This document shows positions 16,987 to 25,649 of a DNA stretch of 64,000 bases, one piece after another. The stretch comes from Deltaproteobacteria bacterium (GTDB lineage Bacteria > Myxococcota_A > Polyangia > Haliangiales > JADYYK01). The DNA lies in NCBI GenBank assembly GCA_020853705.1, contig JADYYK010000014.1, positions 1 to 64,000 on the forward strand, given 5' to 3'. A model generated the notes under the pieces. The model searched no databases. It saw only the letters and a program-made list of their open reading frames with translations, and had not been told where the DNA came from. The position numbers and the translations under genes were made by a program. Within the stretch, counting starts at the first letter, position 1; each line of letters begins with the position of its first letter.

Positions 16987-17760
16987 GTGCGGCGGGTGCG
17001 AGTCGGGCTGACGACGACGGTTCTGGTGGGAATTTTCGCGGTGACGGGCGGTGGCGCGACGGCGCGGGCGCAAGGCTTCGGTGACCTGCTCGACGTCGAC
17101 TCCACGTGGACCTTCGAGCTGGTGCAAGGGCGTTCGCTGGAGCGGCTGCGTCCGGTGCCGGGGGCGCCGCCCATCAAGGTCTCGGTCGCCGAGGTGACCC
17201 AGGCCGGTCGCTTCAAGGTGGCACGCCTCGAGGCCGAGGTCGCCGACAACGGGGCGCCACTGGATCAGCTGGCGACCTCGGTGCCCAAGAAGCGCTTCGC
17301 CGACGCCATGTGGGCCATGAGCGGGCCGTTCTTCCTGGCCGTCAGCGCCACCGGCGTGACCCAGGTCTGGGGTGCCGCCGAGGACGACGTGCCGCTGCAG
17401 GACCAAAACCCGCGCCCGGGGCCGTTCACCTTCGCCGAGCGGCCCGACGAGGCGGTCAAGTTCGATGAGCTCATCATGTCGGACGTGCGCCTCGCCGGGC
17501 GCTGGCGCTTCGGACGGCGCGCCTTCGAGGGCGCCGGGATCCGGACCTGGACAGTGAGCTGGACGCGCTCGCTGTGCGACTTCGAGGGCAAGAAGTGCAA
17601 GCCGGTGGCGAGGAGCTTCGCCACCTGGTCACCCGACGCTGGCCCCATGCTGCTGTGCGAGCCCACCGGCGGCAGCGAGCCCAACCCCATCGGCGGCAAG
17701 AAGCAGCTGCGCGCGGGCGAGGTGGTCTGTCTGCGCCGGGTCGCGCTGCCCCAGGGCTGA
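16987..17760 (+). CDS. Secreted protein, function unknown
   Basis: A 257-residue product. GTG 16987 is chosen because GGAG lies six bases upstream and it opens a good signal peptide (RRVRVGLTTTVLVGIFAVT) with a cleavage site ARA before QGF. The longer frame from 16792 adds a low-complexity leader that overlaps the heptamer repeat. The mature protein begins DVDSTWTFELVQG and is predicted beta-rich. It holds three Cys (two in LCDFEGKKCK) and an FDELIMSDVRLAGRWRFG segment. It resembles the one-domain periplasmic proteins common in myxobacteria, but I recognise no family. Confidence 0.82.
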   Translation: MRRVRVGLTTTVLVGIFAVTGGGATARAQGFGDLLDVDSTWTFELVQGRSLERLRPVPGAPPIKVSVAEVTQAGRFKVARLEAEVADNGAPLDQLATSVPKKRFADAMWAMSGPFFLAVSATGVTQVWGAAEDDVPLQDQNPRPGPFTFAERPDEAVKFDELIMSDVRLAGRWRFGRRAFEGAGIRTWTVSWTRSLCDFEGKKCKPVARSFATWSPDAGPMLLCEPTGGSEPNPIGGKKQLRAGEVVCLRRVALPQG

Positions 17761-17886
17761 CGTCCTGCCTACATGCGCCCCGAGAGTGACCGCCCCAGGT
17801 GGGGTGTCCGCTCCGCGGTTTTGTGCGCTCAACTACGTGAAATCGAAGATACGTCAGCTGGCACGAGCATCGCAGAAGCCCCCGGT

Positions 17887-18273
17887 GTGAAGACCCTCCT
17901 GGCCACACTGGGGCTGTTGCTCGCGAGCTGTGCCTTCGACCCGGCGGGGGTGCCGCCCGAGGAGGAGACCCCGGGCGTGGTCACCCCGACGCCCACACCG
18001 ACGGCGCCCGCCGTGGATGGCTCGGTGCCCGCGGTGACGCCGCCGCCGAGCACCGGGCAGCCCCCGCTGATGCCAGTGCCCATCCTCAAGCCGCTGCTGC
18101 AGCGCTGCGCCAGCGACGCCGAGTGCGCCAGCAATCTGTGTCGCGACGTCAAGGGCGAGGGCCGTGGCAGCGGCGGGGCCGGCCGCGAGAAGGTCTGCAC
18201 CATGGCGTGCCTGAAGGACACCGACTGCAGCGCGGGCGAGTGTGGCGACGACAACCTGTGCAGCCCGCCCTGA
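17887..18273 (+). CDS. Small lipoprotein with Cys-rich tail
   Basis: A 128-residue product starting at GTG 17887 with a short signal sequence and lipobox LASC. A Pro/Thr/Val-rich spacer (residues 20-65) leads to a C-terminal domain with CASDAECASNLC, VCTMACLKDTDC and CGDDNLC. This resembles the CxxDxxCxxGxxC-type repeats frequent in myxobacterial surface lipoproteins. The longer frame from 17773 lacks a signal peptide. No clear ribosome-binding site is present (only agaag). It is probably a disulfide-stabilised surface protein; function is unknown. It shares its plan (lipobox, Pro/Thr linker, Cys-rich end) with the protein at 617-1009. Confidence 0.78.
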   Translation: MKTLLATLGLLLASCAFDPAGVPPEEETPGVVTPTPTPTAPAVDGSVPAVTPPPSTGQPPLMPVPILKPLLQRCASDAECASNLCRDVKGEGRGSGGAGREKVCTMACLKDTDCSAGECGDDNLCSPP

Positions 18274-18294
18274 GTCGTCGGCCGCCCTGGATGG

Positions 18295-18300
18295 TATCGT
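18295..18300 (+). promoter_or_regulatory. TATCGT box before gene 18307
   Basis: TATCGT followed by six bases and ATG 18307. The same hexamer and spacing occur before the RMD1-family gene (44514-44519, GTG 44526). Confidence 0.4.
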
Positions 18301-18306
18301 CAGCGC

Positions 18307-19071
18307 ATGTGCTGCTTCGCAGGCGCCGCGCCCGCTGGCTGGTTCCGTCGCAAGCCGCTGAAGGTCGCGGGCACCGAGATCTTCGCGCGCCGGGACGGCG
18401 CCGAGCAGCTGCTGGCCTACTCGATGCGGCTGTCGTCGCGCAGCGACGTGGCCATGATCCTGCCCCTGCCGGTGGCCAGCAGCGCCGGGGCGGTGGCTGA
18501 CGACGCCCTGCGCTTCATCGATCTGCACGAGTACCCGCAGCTGTTCACCGACCTCGAGCACTGCTGGAACCCGCCGCTGACCGCCTCGCGCGGGGTGTCA
18601 CGCGGGGGCTTCGCCCCGCAGCGGCGCCAGCTGGTGGTGCACGACGTGGGCTCGTTCGAGGCCTCGTTCGTGCCGACCCTTCGCGACTTCGACCGCCTCG
18701 ACGCCCGCTTCCGCCTGTCCGACGAGGTCTGGGCCAAGCTGCCTCAGTACCGCGACCACGGCTTCGCCGTCTTCAAGCTGAAGGCGGCCGACCTGCAGAA
18801 GCCACACCCGATGGCCTTCCGCTTCCCGACCCGCGACCCGGCGCGCCTGTTCTTCCCCACCGTCCACGTGCACGACGGCCGCGTGCACAGCAAGGCCCGC
18901 TTCGATCACACCCTGTACTACCAGGGCCGCCCCGAGGGGCTCGGGCAGGCCTCGCTGATGCCGGTCACGACCTTCGTCAAGCTGGACAGGACCCAGGGCC
19001 TCATCATCGACGCCCCGGTGTTCCGCGCCACGCTGCAGGGCAAGCTGCCCAACCAGGACACCTGGGTCTGA
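18307..19071 (+). CDS. Conserved hypothetical protein
   Basis: A 254-residue protein starting MCCFAGAAP, with no signal peptide and no membrane segment. Notable stretches are GTEIFARRDGAEQLLAYSM, AMILPLPV, the Trp-containing DLEHCWNPPL and a late HVHDGRVHSKARFDHTLYYQ run. Similar sequences occur as uncharacterised proteins in myxobacteria and planctomycetes, as far as I recall, without a known role. The His/Cys content (MCC start, HVHDG) might bind metal, which is speculation. The Nudix gene starts eight bases after its stop, so the two are probably cotranscribed. A TATCGT hexamer six bases before ATG suggests leaderless initiation. Confidence 0.8.
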   Translation: MCCFAGAAPAGWFRRKPLKVAGTEIFARRDGAEQLLAYSMRLSSRSDVAMILPLPVASSAGAVADDALRFIDLHEYPQLFTDLEHCWNPPLTASRGVSRGGFAPQRRQLVVHDVGSFEASFVPTLRDFDRLDARFRLSDEVWAKLPQYRDHGFAVFKLKAADLQKPHPMAFRFPTRDPARLFFPTVHVHDGRVHSKARFDHTLYYQGRPEGLGQASLMPVTTFVKLDRTQGLIIDAPVFRATLQGKLPNQDTWV

Positions 19072-19079
19072 GCCGGGGT

Positions 19080-19544
19080 ATGGCGCGCGAACCCATCCCG
19101 ACGCACTTCTTCGTGCTGGCCATCGTGCGCCTGGGCCATCGCTTCCTGCTGGTGCAGGAGCGCAAGCATGGCCAGCTGTGGTACCTGCCCGCCGGGCGCG
19201 TCGAGCCGGGCGAGACCCTGCTCCAGGCGCTGCTGCGCGAGACCCAGGAGGAGGCAGGGATCCCGATCGTGCCCGAGGGGATCCTGCGCTTCGAGCACCG
19301 GCCCATGCCCGACGGCGCCGCCCGCGTGCGCGTCATCTTCGTGGCGCGCCCCGCCGACGACACCCCGCCCAAGTCGGTCCCCGACGACGAGTCGCTGCGC
19401 GCCGCCTGGGTCTCCCTCGACGAGCTCGAGAACTATCCCCTGCGCGGCGACGAGGTCAGAAACCTGTTCTCCTACGTTGGCCGCGGCGGCCCCATCGCGC
19501 CGCTCGCCACCCTGGCCATCGAAGGCTTCGCCCTGCCCTTCTGA
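19080..19544 (+). CDS. Nudix hydrolase
   Basis: A 154-residue single-domain Nudix pyrophosphohydrolase. The Nudix box GxxxxxETxxxxxxRExxEEAGI is complete, as GRVEPGETLLQALLRETQEE followed by AGI (residues about 40-62), including the two metal-binding Glu. The N-terminal strand FFVLAIVRLGHRFLLVQER and a VIFVARPADD segment fit the fold. Substrate cannot be told; such proteins act on nucleoside diphosphates linked to another group. It starts eight bases after the stop of the hypothetical gene, with ggggt just before ATG. A 194-base repeat-rich spacer separates it from the pirin gene. Confidence 0.93.
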   Translation: MAREPIPTHFFVLAIVRLGHRFLLVQERKHGQLWYLPAGRVEPGETLLQALLRETQEEAGIPIVPEGILRFEHRPMPDGAARVRVIFVARPADDTPPKSVPDDESLRAAWVSLDELENYPLRGDEVRNLFSYVGRGGPIAPLATLAIEGFALPF

Positions 19545-19672
19545 GCTCGCCTCGCCGCATCGCTGCCTTCTGACCTCGCCCGCCGGCCTCGCCCTTCCGA
19601 CCTCGCCCCGCCGGCCCCGCCCTCCTGACCTCGCCCCGCCGCATCGCTGCCCCTCGCCCCAACTCCGACCAA
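19545..19672. repeat. Degenerate 28-base tandem repeat, about four units
   Basis: After the Nudix stop come about four units of 27-28 bases. They begin GACCTCGCCCCGCC and end near CCTCCT, and two of them share the internal block CGCATCGCTGCC. The period is four times seven, echoing the heptamer repeats. There is no coding potential. It is immediately followed by the CTGTNNC heptad array at 19687. Confidence 0.55.
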
Positions 19673-19686
19673 ACCCACCCCGTTCC

Positions 19687-19721
19687 CTGTGGCCTGTCAC
19701 CTGTGGCCTGTCCCCTGTTCC
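19687..19721 (+). repeat. CTGTNNC heptamer array, copy A
   Basis: Five exact 7-base units CTGTNNC with the NN-C endings GGC, CAC, GGC, CCC and TCC, ending 17 bases before the pirin ATG. It is preceded by a C-rich tract. It is nearly identical to the reverse complement of 41600-41634 and closely related to 55623-55657. Confidence 0.85.
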
Positions 19722-19738
19722 TTCCGCATACTCCGCCC

Positions 19739-20767
19739 ATGTCCGCCCCCGCCTCCGCCCCATCCCCCCTCATCCTCGCCACCCGTCGCCTGGGCTTCCC
19801 CTGGGAGACCGCCGATCCGTTCCTGTTCTGTGTGCACCACGACGACGCCTACCCGGCCGGCAACGACCAGCTCGGCCCTGCCGCCTCCCTGGCGGGGCGC
19901 GACATCGGGCAGGACTTCGCGGGGATCGACGGCTGGCGCATGTACCACGGGGACGTCGTCCCCGGCTTTCCGCAGCATCCGCACCGCGGCTTCGAGACCC
20001 TGACCATCGCGCGGCGCGGCTACATCGATCACTCCGACTCGCTGGGCGCCACCGCGCGCTTCGGGCGCGGCGACGCCCAGTGGCTGACCGCCGGGCGCGG
20101 GATCGTGCACTCCGAGATGTTCCCGCTGCTCGACCCCGCCGGCCCCAACCCGGTCGAGCTGTTCCAGATCTGGATCAACCTGCCGCGCGCCTCCAAGATG
20201 GTCGAGCCGCACTTCTCCATGCTGTGGGGCCCGACCATCCCGCACCGCGTCGCGCCCGGCGTCGACGTCACTGTGGTCGCCGGCCGCCTCGGCGAGCTGA
20301 CCCCGCCGGCGCCGCCGCCGCACTCGTGGGCGGCGCGGCCCGACAGCGACGTCGCGGTGTGGACCCTCAAGCTCGCGCCCGGCGCCTCGTTCACGCTGCC
20401 GCCGGCGCAGTCGTCGTCCAACCGCACCTTGTACTTCTTCGCCGGCAGCAGCCTCGCGGTCGGCGACCGCGCCGTGCAGCCCGGGCACGGCCTGACCCTG
20501 CGCCCCGAGCTGCCCGCGCCGCTCGAGAACCGCGGCAGCACCGAGGTCGAGTGCCTGCTCTTGCAGGGTCGGCCGATCGGCGAGCCGGTGGCCCAGTACG
20601 GCCCCTTCGTGATGAACAGCGCGGCCGAGATCCAGCAGGCTTTCGTCGACTACCGGCGCACCGAGTTCGGCGGCTGGCCGTGGCCCGCCGACGGCCCGGT
20701 GCACCCGCGCGACGCCCGTCGCTTCGCGCGCCACGCGGGTGGCCGTGAGGACCTACCGGAGCAGTGA
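19739..20767 (+). CDS. Pirin-family cupin protein
   Basis: A 342-residue bicupin. The N-terminal pirin domain has the metal-site motifs HPHRGFETLTIA near residue 80 and GRGIVHSEMF near 120, giving the usual three His and one Glu for Fe or another metal. The C-terminal cupin follows (YFFAGSSLAVGD, then a QYGPFVMN segment). Characterised bacterial pirins are quercetin dioxygenases or redox-sensitive regulators; which applies here cannot be told. ATG 19739 was preferred to the ORF start at 19703, which lies inside the heptamer repeat. CATACT lies six bases before ATG. Its 3' end overlaps the convergent FadL-like gene by 15 bases. Confidence 0.92.
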   Translation: MSAPASAPSPLILATRRLGFPWETADPFLFCVHHDDAYPAGNDQLGPAASLAGRDIGQDFAGIDGWRMYHGDVVPGFPQHPHRGFETLTIARRGYIDHSDSLGATARFGRGDAQWLTAGRGIVHSEMFPLLDPAGPNPVELFQIWINLPRASKMVEPHFSMLWGPTIPHRVAPGVDVTVVAGRLGELTPPAPPPHSWAARPDSDVAVWTLKLAPGASFTLPPAQSSSNRTLYFFAGSSLAVGDRAVQPGHGLTLRPELPAPLENRGSTEVECLLLQGRPIGEPVAQYGPFVMNSAAEIQQAFVDYRRTEFGGWPWPADGPVHPRDARRFARHAGGREDLPEQ

Positions 20768-21982
20768 GACCGAGAGCCCGAAAAGGTGGGCGTGGCCGCC
20801 GTAGCTGGCCGCCAGCGCCTCGGGGTTCTGGGCGCTGCGCTCGAGCAGGGTGAGGTACTCGTAGAAGCCGTCGACGGTGACGCGGCCGAAGCTGCGCCCG
20901 CCGCCCAGGGTCAGGCCGACGCGGGTCGAGTCGGGCGACGACGGCGCCAGCGCGTCATCGGGCGCCGGGGTCGGATCCAGGAAGGCGCCGCCGCGCACCA
21001 GCCAGCCCGGGCGCGGCGCGTACTCGGCGCCGGCGCGGACGGCCAGCGTGCTGTGCCAGCGATCCTCCTGGACCACGTCGGGGGTGGCGTCGCGCTCGAA
21101 GTCGATCACCGTCTGCGCGCGCCGTGACCAGGTCACCAGCTCGAGGTCGCCCAGCAGTGCCAGCCGGCCACGGGCCCAGCGCGCCCCCAGCGCGAGCCGA
21201 TCGGGCAAGCTGAGCTCGCTGTCGGCGTGCTGATCCTGCGCCTTGCCCGACACCGCCAGCGGGGCCTCGAAGTCGGCGCCACCCGACAGGGCCAGCGTGC
21301 TGCGCGACTTGATGCTGAGGCCGACATCCAGCCCGCGCGCGGCCTGCCAGAACAGCGCGGCGTCCAGGCCCACGCCCCAGCCGCTCAGATCCAGCGCCAC
21401 GCTGCCCTCGGTGTCGATGAAGTCGAGCGAGCGCCCGATCCGCATGCGCCCGAGATCGATGTGCGCCCCGCCGGCCACGCGCAGCTTGCCGTTACGCGTC
21501 AGCGCGCGGGCATAGAACGGCGCGATGCGCGCGACCTCGATGCGCGACGAGGTGATCTCGAAGCGCCCCGGCCAGCTCCCGGGCCAGGTCACACCCGAGC
21601 CGAAGGGCACCCCGATGGCGACGCCGAAGGCGCTCTGGCCGCGCGCCCAGCTGGCATACAGCGTCGGAGGGGTCGACAGCTTCGACTCGGCATCCTCGCT
21701 CCATGACCCGTCACTCGCCTGAGCGCTGACGCTGGGCAGCGCCAGCAGCACGCCGAGCCCCAGGCGCAGCCCGGCGCCATCGGCCAGCGCCGCCGGGTTG
21801 TACCAGCCGGCTGCGGGATCACCGCTGCGCGCGGTGGCCGCGCCCGCGGTGCCGCCCGCGCTGGCGCTCTGCTCGGCGACCGCGAAGCCGGCCGCGTGGG
21901 CCTGCCCTGCCGCCGCGACCAGCCCGGCCAGCGCCAACCCACCCAGCACCAGCCCACCCAGCTTCACCACCGGGCGGCTCAT
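20753..21982 (-). CDS. FadL/OmpP1-family outer-membrane fatty-acid transporter
   Basis: A 409-residue protein with a signal peptide ending AHA before AGFAVAEQ. The mature N-terminus has the family's hatch sequence (GFAVAEQSASAGGTAGAATA, then DPAAGWYNPAALA), as in FadL/TodX. A beta-barrel follows and ends in SLLR. FadL forms a lateral-opening channel for long-chain fatty acids. Its ATG overlaps the stop of the lipase gene (ATGA), so both are made together. This mirrors the VolA-FadL pair of Vibrio, where a surface lipoprotein lipase feeds freed fatty acids to FadL. The substrate class is well supported; the exact lipid is not known. Confidence 0.93.
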   Translation of the reverse strand: MSRPVVKLGGLVLGGLALAGLVAAAGQAHAAGFAVAEQSASAGGTAGAATARSGDPAAGWYNPAALADGAGLRLGLGVLLALPSVSAQASDGSWSEDAESKLSTPPTLYASWARGQSAFGVAIGVPFGSGVTWPGSWPGRFEITSSRIEVARIAPFYARALTRNGKLRVAGGAHIDLGRMRIGRSLDFIDTEGSVALDLSGWGVGLDAALFWQAARGLDVGLSIKSRSTLALSGGADFEAPLAVSGKAQDQHADSELSLPDRLALGARWARGRLALLGDLELVTWSRRAQTVIDFERDATPDVVQEDRWHSTLAVRAGAEYAPRPGWLVRGGAFLDPTPAPDDALAPSSPDSTRVGLTLGGGRSFGRVTVDGFYEYLTLLERSAQNPEALAASYGGHAHLFGLSVSLLR

Positions 21983-24540
21983 GGCATCACCCCGGTGGCC
22001 AGGAACGACGCCAGCTCGTTGTTGCCGCGCAAGAACTCGGGTTCGACCGGGATGACCAGGAAGGCGTGCTCCGCGGTGTAGTCCCGCTTGGGTACCGCGC
22101 CGCGCTGCACCAGCACCTGGGTGAAGGCGTTGGGGATGATGGCGTCGAGCGTGGCCATCTGGATCATCACCTTGCGACCGTCCTTGCCCAGCCGATCGGC
22201 CACCCCCTGCGGATCCACGCTGTCGATGAACCAGCGCGCCACGTTCATGAAGCGCTCGCCGTCGAACGACCGGCGGTCGACGCCCTCGCGCCTGAAGAAG
22301 GCCGCGACCTGGCCGCTGAAGAACGGCGAGGCCTCGAACATGTCCACGGTGTCGGCACCCGGCACGTTGAGCACCGCGCGCTTGATCCCCGGATCGAGCG
22401 CCACATAGGTGGCCCCGATGATGCTGCCCAGCGACTGGCCGGCGTACAGGATCTCGTCGGTCTTGATGGGTGCGCCGATGACCGACTTCCAGTCCGCCTT
22501 GCGCAACGAGCGCGCCAGCGCGGCGACGTCGACCAGCGACTGCCAGAAGTGATCGCGCGTGTTGGCGATGTGCTCGATCTCCAGGAAGGCCGCGCCCGAG
22601 GCCTGATACATGCCGATGACCGGCCACTTCGCCAGCTTGTCGCCGCTCGAGCCGTCGCTGGCCGCGCAGCGTCCGTCGGGCATGCAGCGCGAGCCGGCCT
22701 GACAAGGATCCAGCCCGGTCAGCTTGCCGGTGCGCGGATCGGGCACCGTCAGCGGTCCCTCCGACCAGCAATAGGTGCGCTCGCCGTGGAACGGCCAGTC
22801 GATCGAGATGGCGGCATAGCCGCGTTGCGCCAGCGCGTCGGCCACCGCCAGCACGAAGCGGTGCTCGGTCATGATGGCGTGGCCGAAGATGACCACCGGC
22901 ACCGGCTTGTCGGGGCGCAGGTTGCGCGGCAGCGTCATGGTGAAGGCCAGACGCTGCACCTCGTGGCCGCCGTCGGTGCGCAGCCCGCGCGTCTGCTTGT
23001 CGAGGAACACCGGCGACGCGATGGTGCCGTGGATGACCTCGCCGACATACAGCTGCGACGCGATGGCCAGCGCGAAGTCGGCCAGCGCCTGGCCCGGGGT
23101 CTGGTGCACGATCCCGCCCGGCTCGACCGGCACGTTCAGCCGCTCGGCCTGCCCGACCGCCGCCATCAGGGGCTCGGTCACGCTGAGCGTGGTGAAGCTC
23201 CACGCCGTCAGCACGTCAGCGCGGCTGGCCTCGGGCAGCGTGGCCAGGAGCTCGCGCACCTCGCCACGCACGCGCTCGACCTTCTGGGCGTCAGCGTCGG
23301 CCACCGCGCGCACCAGGCTCTTGCCGGCGTCCCACACCGGCCGGCTGGCCTGCACCAGGTGGCCGAGCGGCATGGTCACCACCGGCTTGCCGGCGGCGTC
23401 GCGCAGCCCGCGCCGCACGACCACCACATAGCGCGTCTTCTCGGCCAGCAGCTCCCTGGGCTCGACGATGACGTTCAGCTTGTCGGCCAGCACGCGCACG
23501 TCGGCTGCGACCTTGCGCGGGGCGACCCCGGCGGCCCCGCTCTGCCACAGCTCGACCGTCGCTGGCGTCACCGTGGCCGGATCGATGGGCGCCGTGAAGC
23601 CGAACATCTGGCCCGCCGACAGCGCGAAGCCGTCCATGTCGCGCAGCCGCAGCTTGGCATCCTTCACGGTCTGGCTGTCCCAGCTGGCCGCCGGCAGATC
23701 CACCTTCCCGGTGGCCGGATCCAGCAAGAGGTTGATGGGCAGCGGCATGCGCTGCGACACCTTGTCCATGGCCAGCTCGGTGCGCGTGGTCACCGTGAAT
23801 GACCACAGCGCGGCGACGTCGGCGCGCGGGATGCCCCCGCGCGCGAAGTGCTCGAAGTAGGGCGCGAGCTCGAGCCGGATCTCCTCCAGCTTGCGGGCGT
23901 TGTCCATGCGCTCCGCGCGGGTCTTGCCCGGGAAGGCGCGCTCGTGCTCCGGGGTGTCCAGCTTCTGGGTCTGGCGCAGGAAGTAGAACGCGGCGTCACA
24001 CTCGACCGGCTCGCCCTGCTTGCCCTGGGCGCCGGCGCTGCCGCCGCGCACCAGCACGAAGTAGGTCGCGCCGCGCTCCCAGCCCGCGCGTGGCGGGTCG
24101 ATGGTCAGCTTGGTCGGCTCCGCCGTGATGGTGACGTCCTCGATCCGGCGCGGTGTGGTCTGGGTGCCTTGCGCGGCCTGCCAGACCTGGACGTTCTGCG
24201 CCGTCAGCGTGGCGGCGTCGACCGGGGCGGTGAACTCGACGCTGGCCGCCATCGTGGTCGACCAGCCCTCGAGCGTGTTGAGGTAGCTGTAGAACTCGCG
24301 CTCGGCGTCGGTGATGTCACCGTCAATCGGCACGTCGAGGTGGCCGGCCGCCTGGTCGCGCAGCACGTTGGTCGGCATCGGGATGACCTTGGCGTCTGGA
24401 TCGAAGCGCGCGTGGATCACGCGCGGCGGTGGCTCCAGGTCGAGCTCCGCACAGCCGCTGCCCAGCAGCAACGCCCCGGATGTCGCGATCGCAAGCAGCC
24501 CCTGTCGCACCAGTCGGCACGCAATCCGCTCCCGCTCCAT
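21979..24540 (-). CDS. VolA-like surface lipoprotein lipase
   Basis: An 853-residue lipoprotein with lipobox GSGC (Cys30). The N-terminal half contains two Ig-like blocks with paired EFTAPVDAATLT and GFTAPIDPATVT segments, the plan of the bacterial virulence-factor lipase N-terminal family. The catalytic alpha/beta hydrolase domain (about 540-850) has VVIFGHAIMTEH, DWPFHGER, the nucleophile elbow GQSLGS (Ser near 704), a likely acid in ATLDAIIPNAF and His in TAEHAFLV. It is inferred to release fatty acids from (lyso)phospholipids at the surface, as VolA does. A short CRCMPDGRC-like Cys segment sits in the hydrolase domain. It has one of the best ribosome-binding sites in the window (GAGGAGG). 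fadL-like and desaturase genes flank it. Confidence 0.9.
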   Translation of the reverse strand: MERERIACRLVRQGLLAIATSGALLLGSGCAELDLEPPPRVIHARFDPDAKVIPMPTNVLRDQAAGHLDVPIDGDITDAEREFYSYLNTLEGWSTTMAASVEFTAPVDAATLTAQNVQVWQAAQGTQTTPRRIEDVTITAEPTKLTIDPPRAGWERGATYFVLVRGGSAGAQGKQGEPVECDAAFYFLRQTQKLDTPEHERAFPGKTRAERMDNARKLEEIRLELAPYFEHFARGGIPRADVAALWSFTVTTRTELAMDKVSQRMPLPINLLLDPATGKVDLPAASWDSQTVKDAKLRLRDMDGFALSAGQMFGFTAPIDPATVTPATVELWQSGAAGVAPRKVAADVRVLADKLNVIVEPRELLAEKTRYVVVVRRGLRDAAGKPVVTMPLGHLVQASRPVWDAGKSLVRAVADADAQKVERVRGEVRELLATLPEASRADVLTAWSFTTLSVTEPLMAAVGQAERLNVPVEPGGIVHQTPGQALADFALAIASQLYVGEVIHGTIASPVFLDKQTRGLRTDGGHEVQRLAFTMTLPRNLRPDKPVPVVIFGHAIMTEHRFVLAVADALAQRGYAAISIDWPFHGERTYCWSEGPLTVPDPRTGKLTGLDPCQAGSRCMPDGRCAASDGSSGDKLAKWPVIGMYQASGAAFLEIEHIANTRDHFWQSLVDVAALARSLRKADWKSVIGAPIKTDEILYAGQSLGSIIGATYVALDPGIKRAVLNVPGADTVDMFEASPFFSGQVAAFFRREGVDRRSFDGERFMNVARWFIDSVDPQGVADRLGKDGRKVMIQMATLDAIIPNAFTQVLVQRGAVPKRDYTAEHAFLVIPVEPEFLRGNNELASFLATGVMP

Positions 24541-24545
24541 GCTGA

Positions 24546-24552
24546 CCTCCTC
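24546..24552 (-). promoter_or_regulatory. Strong Shine-Dalgarno GAGGAGG for the lipase gene
   Basis: GAGGAGG on the minus strand, five bases before ATG 24540. It stands out because many genes in this window lack any ribosome-binding site. Confidence 0.8.
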
Positions 24553-24693
24553 GCCCTTGGTGGCTGACTCCCCAGTCAGACCAGATGGCGCGCTGCAGCA
24601 TATCGGCGTTGCGTCGACGTGTCTTCAGAAAACGACTGTGATTTAGAGTAGTTGTAACGATGGTGCGGGGCGTCACGAAAATGACGCGCGAAG

Positions 24694-25533
24694 TTAGACG
24701 CGCTGCGCCGCGAGTGCCGCCTGGGTGGGCTGGCGCAGATCCCAGACCACGCCGAAGACGGCCAGCAGACGCAGGATGTAATAGGTCAGGTCGATCTCCC
24801 ACCAGAAGAAGCCCTGCCGCGCCGAGCTCTGGTGATGGTGGTGGTTGTTGTGCCAGCCCTCGCCCATGGTCAGCAGCGCCAGCAGCATGCTGTTGCGCGA
24901 GGTGTCGGTGGTGACATAGCGGCGACGCCCGAACATGTGCGCCAGCGAGTTGATGGTGAAGGTCCCGTGCCACAAGAGGACGGTCGACACGAAGAAGCCC
25001 CACAGCATGGCCCAGACCCCGCCGAAGGGCAGGAACGCCAGCGCCATGATGGCCGGCGGCAGCAGGCCCACGCCGCGCTTGTTGAGCCACACCAGCTCGG
25101 GATAGCGCGCCAGATCGGCCACCTTGGCCATGTCGGTGTCGGAGACGTTGCCCGACAGGTGCCAGCCGAGGTGTGACCACCAGAAGCCCTTCTGCAGCGG
25201 CGAGTGCAGATCGGGCGGCTGGTCGGAGTGCTTGTGGTGCTCGCGGTGCTTGGCCGCCCACCACAGCGCGCCCATCTGCGCCGCGGTCTGCCCCATCACG
25301 GCGAGGATGAACTGGAACGCGCGCGAGGTCTTGAAGCTGCGGTGCGAGAAGTAGCGGTGATAGCCCGCGGTGACGAAGAACATGCGCAGGTAGTACATGC
25401 CGACCGCGAGGCCGAAACCCGACCACGACCAGCCGAAGTGCCACACGCCGGCGATGGTGGCGGCGTGCACGGTCCACCAGGGCAGCGTGGGACGGCCGAA
25501 ATAGATGGAGCGTGCGCTGACTGCGGCGGGCAT
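24694..25533 (-). CDS. Membrane acyl-CoA/acyl-lipid desaturase (delta-9 type)
   Basis: A 279-residue membrane desaturase with the three histidine boxes of the family: HRYFSH at 59-64, HREHH at 96-100 and HNNHH at 228-232. These ligate the di-iron centre. Hydrophobic helices lie at about 22-50, 70-92, 155-190 and 240-255. It introduces a double bond into saturated acyl chains. The lipase-FadL pair is downstream on the same strand after 153 bases, and the divergent gene makes cyclopropane rings from unsaturated acyl chains, so its product would be the substrate of that enzyme. TACGGT lies five bases before ATG. Confidence 0.95.
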   Translation of the reverse strand: MPAAVSARSIYFGRPTLPWWTVHAATIAGVWHFGWSWSGFGLAVGMYYLRMFFVTAGYHRYFSHRSFKTSRAFQFILAVMGQTAAQMGALWWAAKHREHHKHSDQPPDLHSPLQKGFWWSHLGWHLSGNVSDTDMAKVADLARYPELVWLNKRGVGLLPPAIMALAFLPFGGVWAMLWGFFVSTVLLWHGTFTINSLAHMFGRRRYVTTDTSRNSMLLALLTMGEGWHNNHHHHQSSARQGFFWWEIDLTYYILRLLAVFGVVWDLRQPTQAALAAQRV

Positions 25534-25538
25534 CCCCC

Positions 25539-25544
25539 ACCGTA
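25539..25544 (-). promoter_or_regulatory. TACGGT box for desaturase gene
   Basis: TACGGT on the minus strand, five bases (GGGGG) before ATG 25533. In the same 116-base divergent region a direct repeat of GTCACGG occurs twice about 11 bases apart (25576-25600), a possible shared regulator site. Confidence 0.35.
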
Positions 25545-25649
25545 GGGGCCGGGCCGAAAGGGTCGGACCACGCTTGTGTCACGGTTTGGTCACGGTGCTT
25601 TTGGCGTCGGTGGGTTGTGGGCCGCCGGGATCCGTGCGACAAGGCGGCC

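Noticed and set aside
19545..19721. CRISPR array
   Set aside because: The units are contiguous and degenerate without spacers, and there are no cas genes.
24670..24687. GCGTCA-N6-TGACGC hairpin after the desaturase gene
   Set aside because: It has only a 6-bp stem and no T-run on the minus strand; too weak to call a terminator.
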